From an uncultured Clostridia bacterium (GTDB lineage: Bacteria; Bacillota; Clostridia; Oscillospirales; Ruminococcaceae), in the NCBI GenBank assembly GCA_947385505.1, contig CANDLP010000092.1:1-8113 (forward strand): a stretch of DNA of 8,113 bases. The letters are read 5' to 3'. The first letter of the stretch is position 1. Each line of letters starts with the position of its first letter. Both the position numbers and the translations under genes were made by a program. Of this stretch, positions 6,967 through 8,113 are shown piece after piece. The notes beneath the pieces are model-generated. The model was not told the DNA's origin. It saw nothing but the letters and a program-made list of their open reading frames with translations, and did not search any database.

Positions 6967-8113
6967 CTACGTATTCAGGTACTCCTGAAGTTTTTGGCTG
7001 TTTTCTAATCTGTTTTTTTCTAAAGCTTTATTATAATCTTCGCATAGTTCGTTAAGCCTGCTTTGGTCAACCTCTTTAAATCCTAATTCATCTTCTCTCA
7101 CTATAAAGAAATTCCCGTCTCTGTAAATATGATCATACGTGCCGAAAATGTATTTGCCCGAATCGGTTACAGAATATAAAATATATTCCCCATACTTGTT
7201 GTTAAAGGCTTCATACAGCTTTTCTTCTTCCATGTTATATTTAAAAAAGATGTATTTATCAGTCAAAAGAGAAAAATATATATTATTCCCTTTTTTAACG
7301 AATACGTTAGGAGCTAATTTAACAGGAATATCATGATATAAACGACACTTTTTATCAGGTGTTTCAAAAAATATTTCATTTTCCGTACAATACAATCTGC
7401 CATTATCTTCAATTCCATCAATATCGGAAACAATTATATAAAAAAACTCTTCTTCTGTAATTTCTGTAATTTCATATGTTTTCAGGTTCATTTTTCGATA
7501 GTATGAATGGCACGTAAGCTCAGAAAGCCACGTGTATTCTCCATCAAATTCATCACAGTATGTGTATTGAAAATACAGTTCGCCATCATATATTCCCCTT
7601 AAATTTAACCCGTTGTTCCATCCGTCACTTAAACAGTCTGTTGAATGTGTTACTTCACCTGTTTCAAGAGATATTTCAACTAAATAAGTTCTACAGTGAG
7701 ATGGACTTGAAAACTTTTCTTCCCCTTCAACATAGTATTGATCCAAACAGCACATATAGAGTTTATCATTATATGCCAGCATATTATTTATGAAAAAATT
7801 ATCCATAAAAAAATAATTCAATTGTGTTGTTATCTTACGATTTTGACCGTTAATATCTGATTTTATTATATTGATATTATATTTTAATCCATCGTTTTCA
7901 TTCCATTGGTGTTCGACAGCCGCATCCATCAATTCGCCGTTATAAATATAGGTATAACCTGAAAATTCAGCGTCGCAGCCTGCTCTGTTGTGAGAACATG
8001 CAGGATTTGAACAAAATGGAATATCCGTTTCCGTTTCGTAATCAAGGTACCAAAGACAGCCGTTTTTACTGTGGACAAATCCTGTTCCTACATCAGCATG
8101 GAAAAGTGTTTGG
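6967..8113 (-). CDS. Cys-rich beta-propeller-like lipoprotein family gene (5' end beyond window)
   Basis: The reading frame stays open from the stop at 6967 to the right edge; an ATG at 7932 is internal, not the start. The 381 visible residues begin QTLFHADVGTGF and align from residue 42 of the neighbouring paralogue, so only about 41 residues (signal peptide, lipobox and a short linker) are missing. The same C-x4-C-x-H-x4-C cluster is present (FCSNPACSHNRAGC), as are the propeller-like strands. Differences from the paralogue: a divergent stretch after the Cys cluster, six extra residues (around YFFMDNFFIN), and an 18-residue longer charged tail (CEDYNKALEKNRLENSQKL). The gene is intact as far as visible and lies 90 nt upstream of its paralogue on the same strand, consistent with tandem duplication. 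Lipoprotein status is inferred from the paralogue; function unknown. Confidence 0.82.
   Translation of the reverse strand, partial: QTLFHADVGTGFVHSKNGCLWYLDYETETDIPFCSNPACSHNRAGCDAEFSGYTYIYNGELMDAAVEHQWNENDGLKYNINIIKSDINGQNRKITTQLNYFFMDNFFINNMLAYNDKLYMCCLDQYYVEGEEKFSSPSHCRTYLVEISLETGEVTHSTDCLSDGWNNGLNLRGIYDGELYFQYTYCDEFDGEYTWLSELTCHSYYRKMNLKTYEITEITEEEFFYIIVSDIDGIEDNGRLYCTENEIFFETPDKKCRLYHDIPVKLAPNVFVKKGNNIYFSLLTDKYIFFKYNMEEEKLYEAFNNKYGEYILYSVTDSGKYIFGTYDHIYRDGNFFIVREDELGFKEVDQSRLNELCEDYNKALEKNRLENSQKLQEYLNT
6974..6989 (-). other. Perfect hairpin at the 3' end of the upstream lipoprotein gene
   Basis: TTCAGG-AGTA-CCTGAA on the minus strand forms a 6-bp perfect stem, inside the last codons of the partial gene. 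No T-run follows, so it is not a typical intrinsic terminator; it could protect the mRNA 3' end. The paralogue lacks it because its tail is shortened there. Confidence 0.35.
7085..7400 (-). repeat. 316-bp identical tract shared by the two paralogues (copy in the partial gene)
   Basis: Partner of 5744-6059 at a constant offset of 1341 bp, in direct orientation. Direct repeats of this length and identity can recombine to delete the 1341 bp between them and fuse the two genes. Confidence 0.92.

Noticed and set aside
5798..7336. Two identical 65-codon plus-strand open frames (5798-5995 and 7139-7336)
   Set aside because: Their identity is explained by the 316-bp converted tract of the minus-strand paralogues; there is no start signal, and they are shadows.

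Overview
The window looks like chromosomal or metagenomic-contig DNA from a low-GC Gram-positive of the Clostridia, probably a gut member of the Oscillospirales/Lachnospirales type. The signs are AT-rich codon use, AGGAG-type ribosome binding sites, lipoproteins with Gram-positive style lipoboxes, and no outer-membrane features. The genus cannot be fixed from the sequence. All supported genes lie on the minus strand, so the biological order runs from high to low coordinates.

Layout in transcription order: (1) 8113-6967, a lipoprotein-family gene whose signal peptide end lies beyond the right edge; (2) 6876-5680, its complete paralogue, a predicted lipoprotein with a C-x4-C-x-H-x4-C cluster and beta-propeller-like repeats; (3) 5649-4219, a lipoprotein resembling family-1 extracellular solute-binding proteins; (4) 4217-3477, an ABC ATPase with all core motifs; (5) 3469-1298, a 723-residue ABC-2 type permease that appears to be two permease modules fused in one chain; (6) 1173-517, pyrE (orotate phosphoribosyltransferase), with its own good extended -10 promoter; (7) 516-1, non-coding DNA made mainly of a tandem repeat of about 197 bp, each unit carrying the 5' half of a proline tRNA gene.

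Genes 2-5 are spaced 30, 1 and 7 nt apart and gene 1 lies 90 nt upstream, so genes 1-5 probably form one operon. It would make surface-anchored lipoproteins together with a one-ATPase, one-fused-permease ABC-2 transporter. ABC-2 systems usually export, extract or remodel. A substrate-binding-like lipoprotein beside one, together with Cys-rich paralogous lipoproteins, suggests envelope sensing, immunity/detoxification or surface remodelling rather than sugar import. That function is inference; the substrate cannot be read from the sequence.

The two most unusual structural signals are the tRNA-Pro half-gene array at the left end and a 316-bp tract of complete DNA identity between the two lipoprotein paralogues, which otherwise diverge clearly. 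Both window ends fall inside repeated sequence, so the window may be a whole contig broken at repeats.
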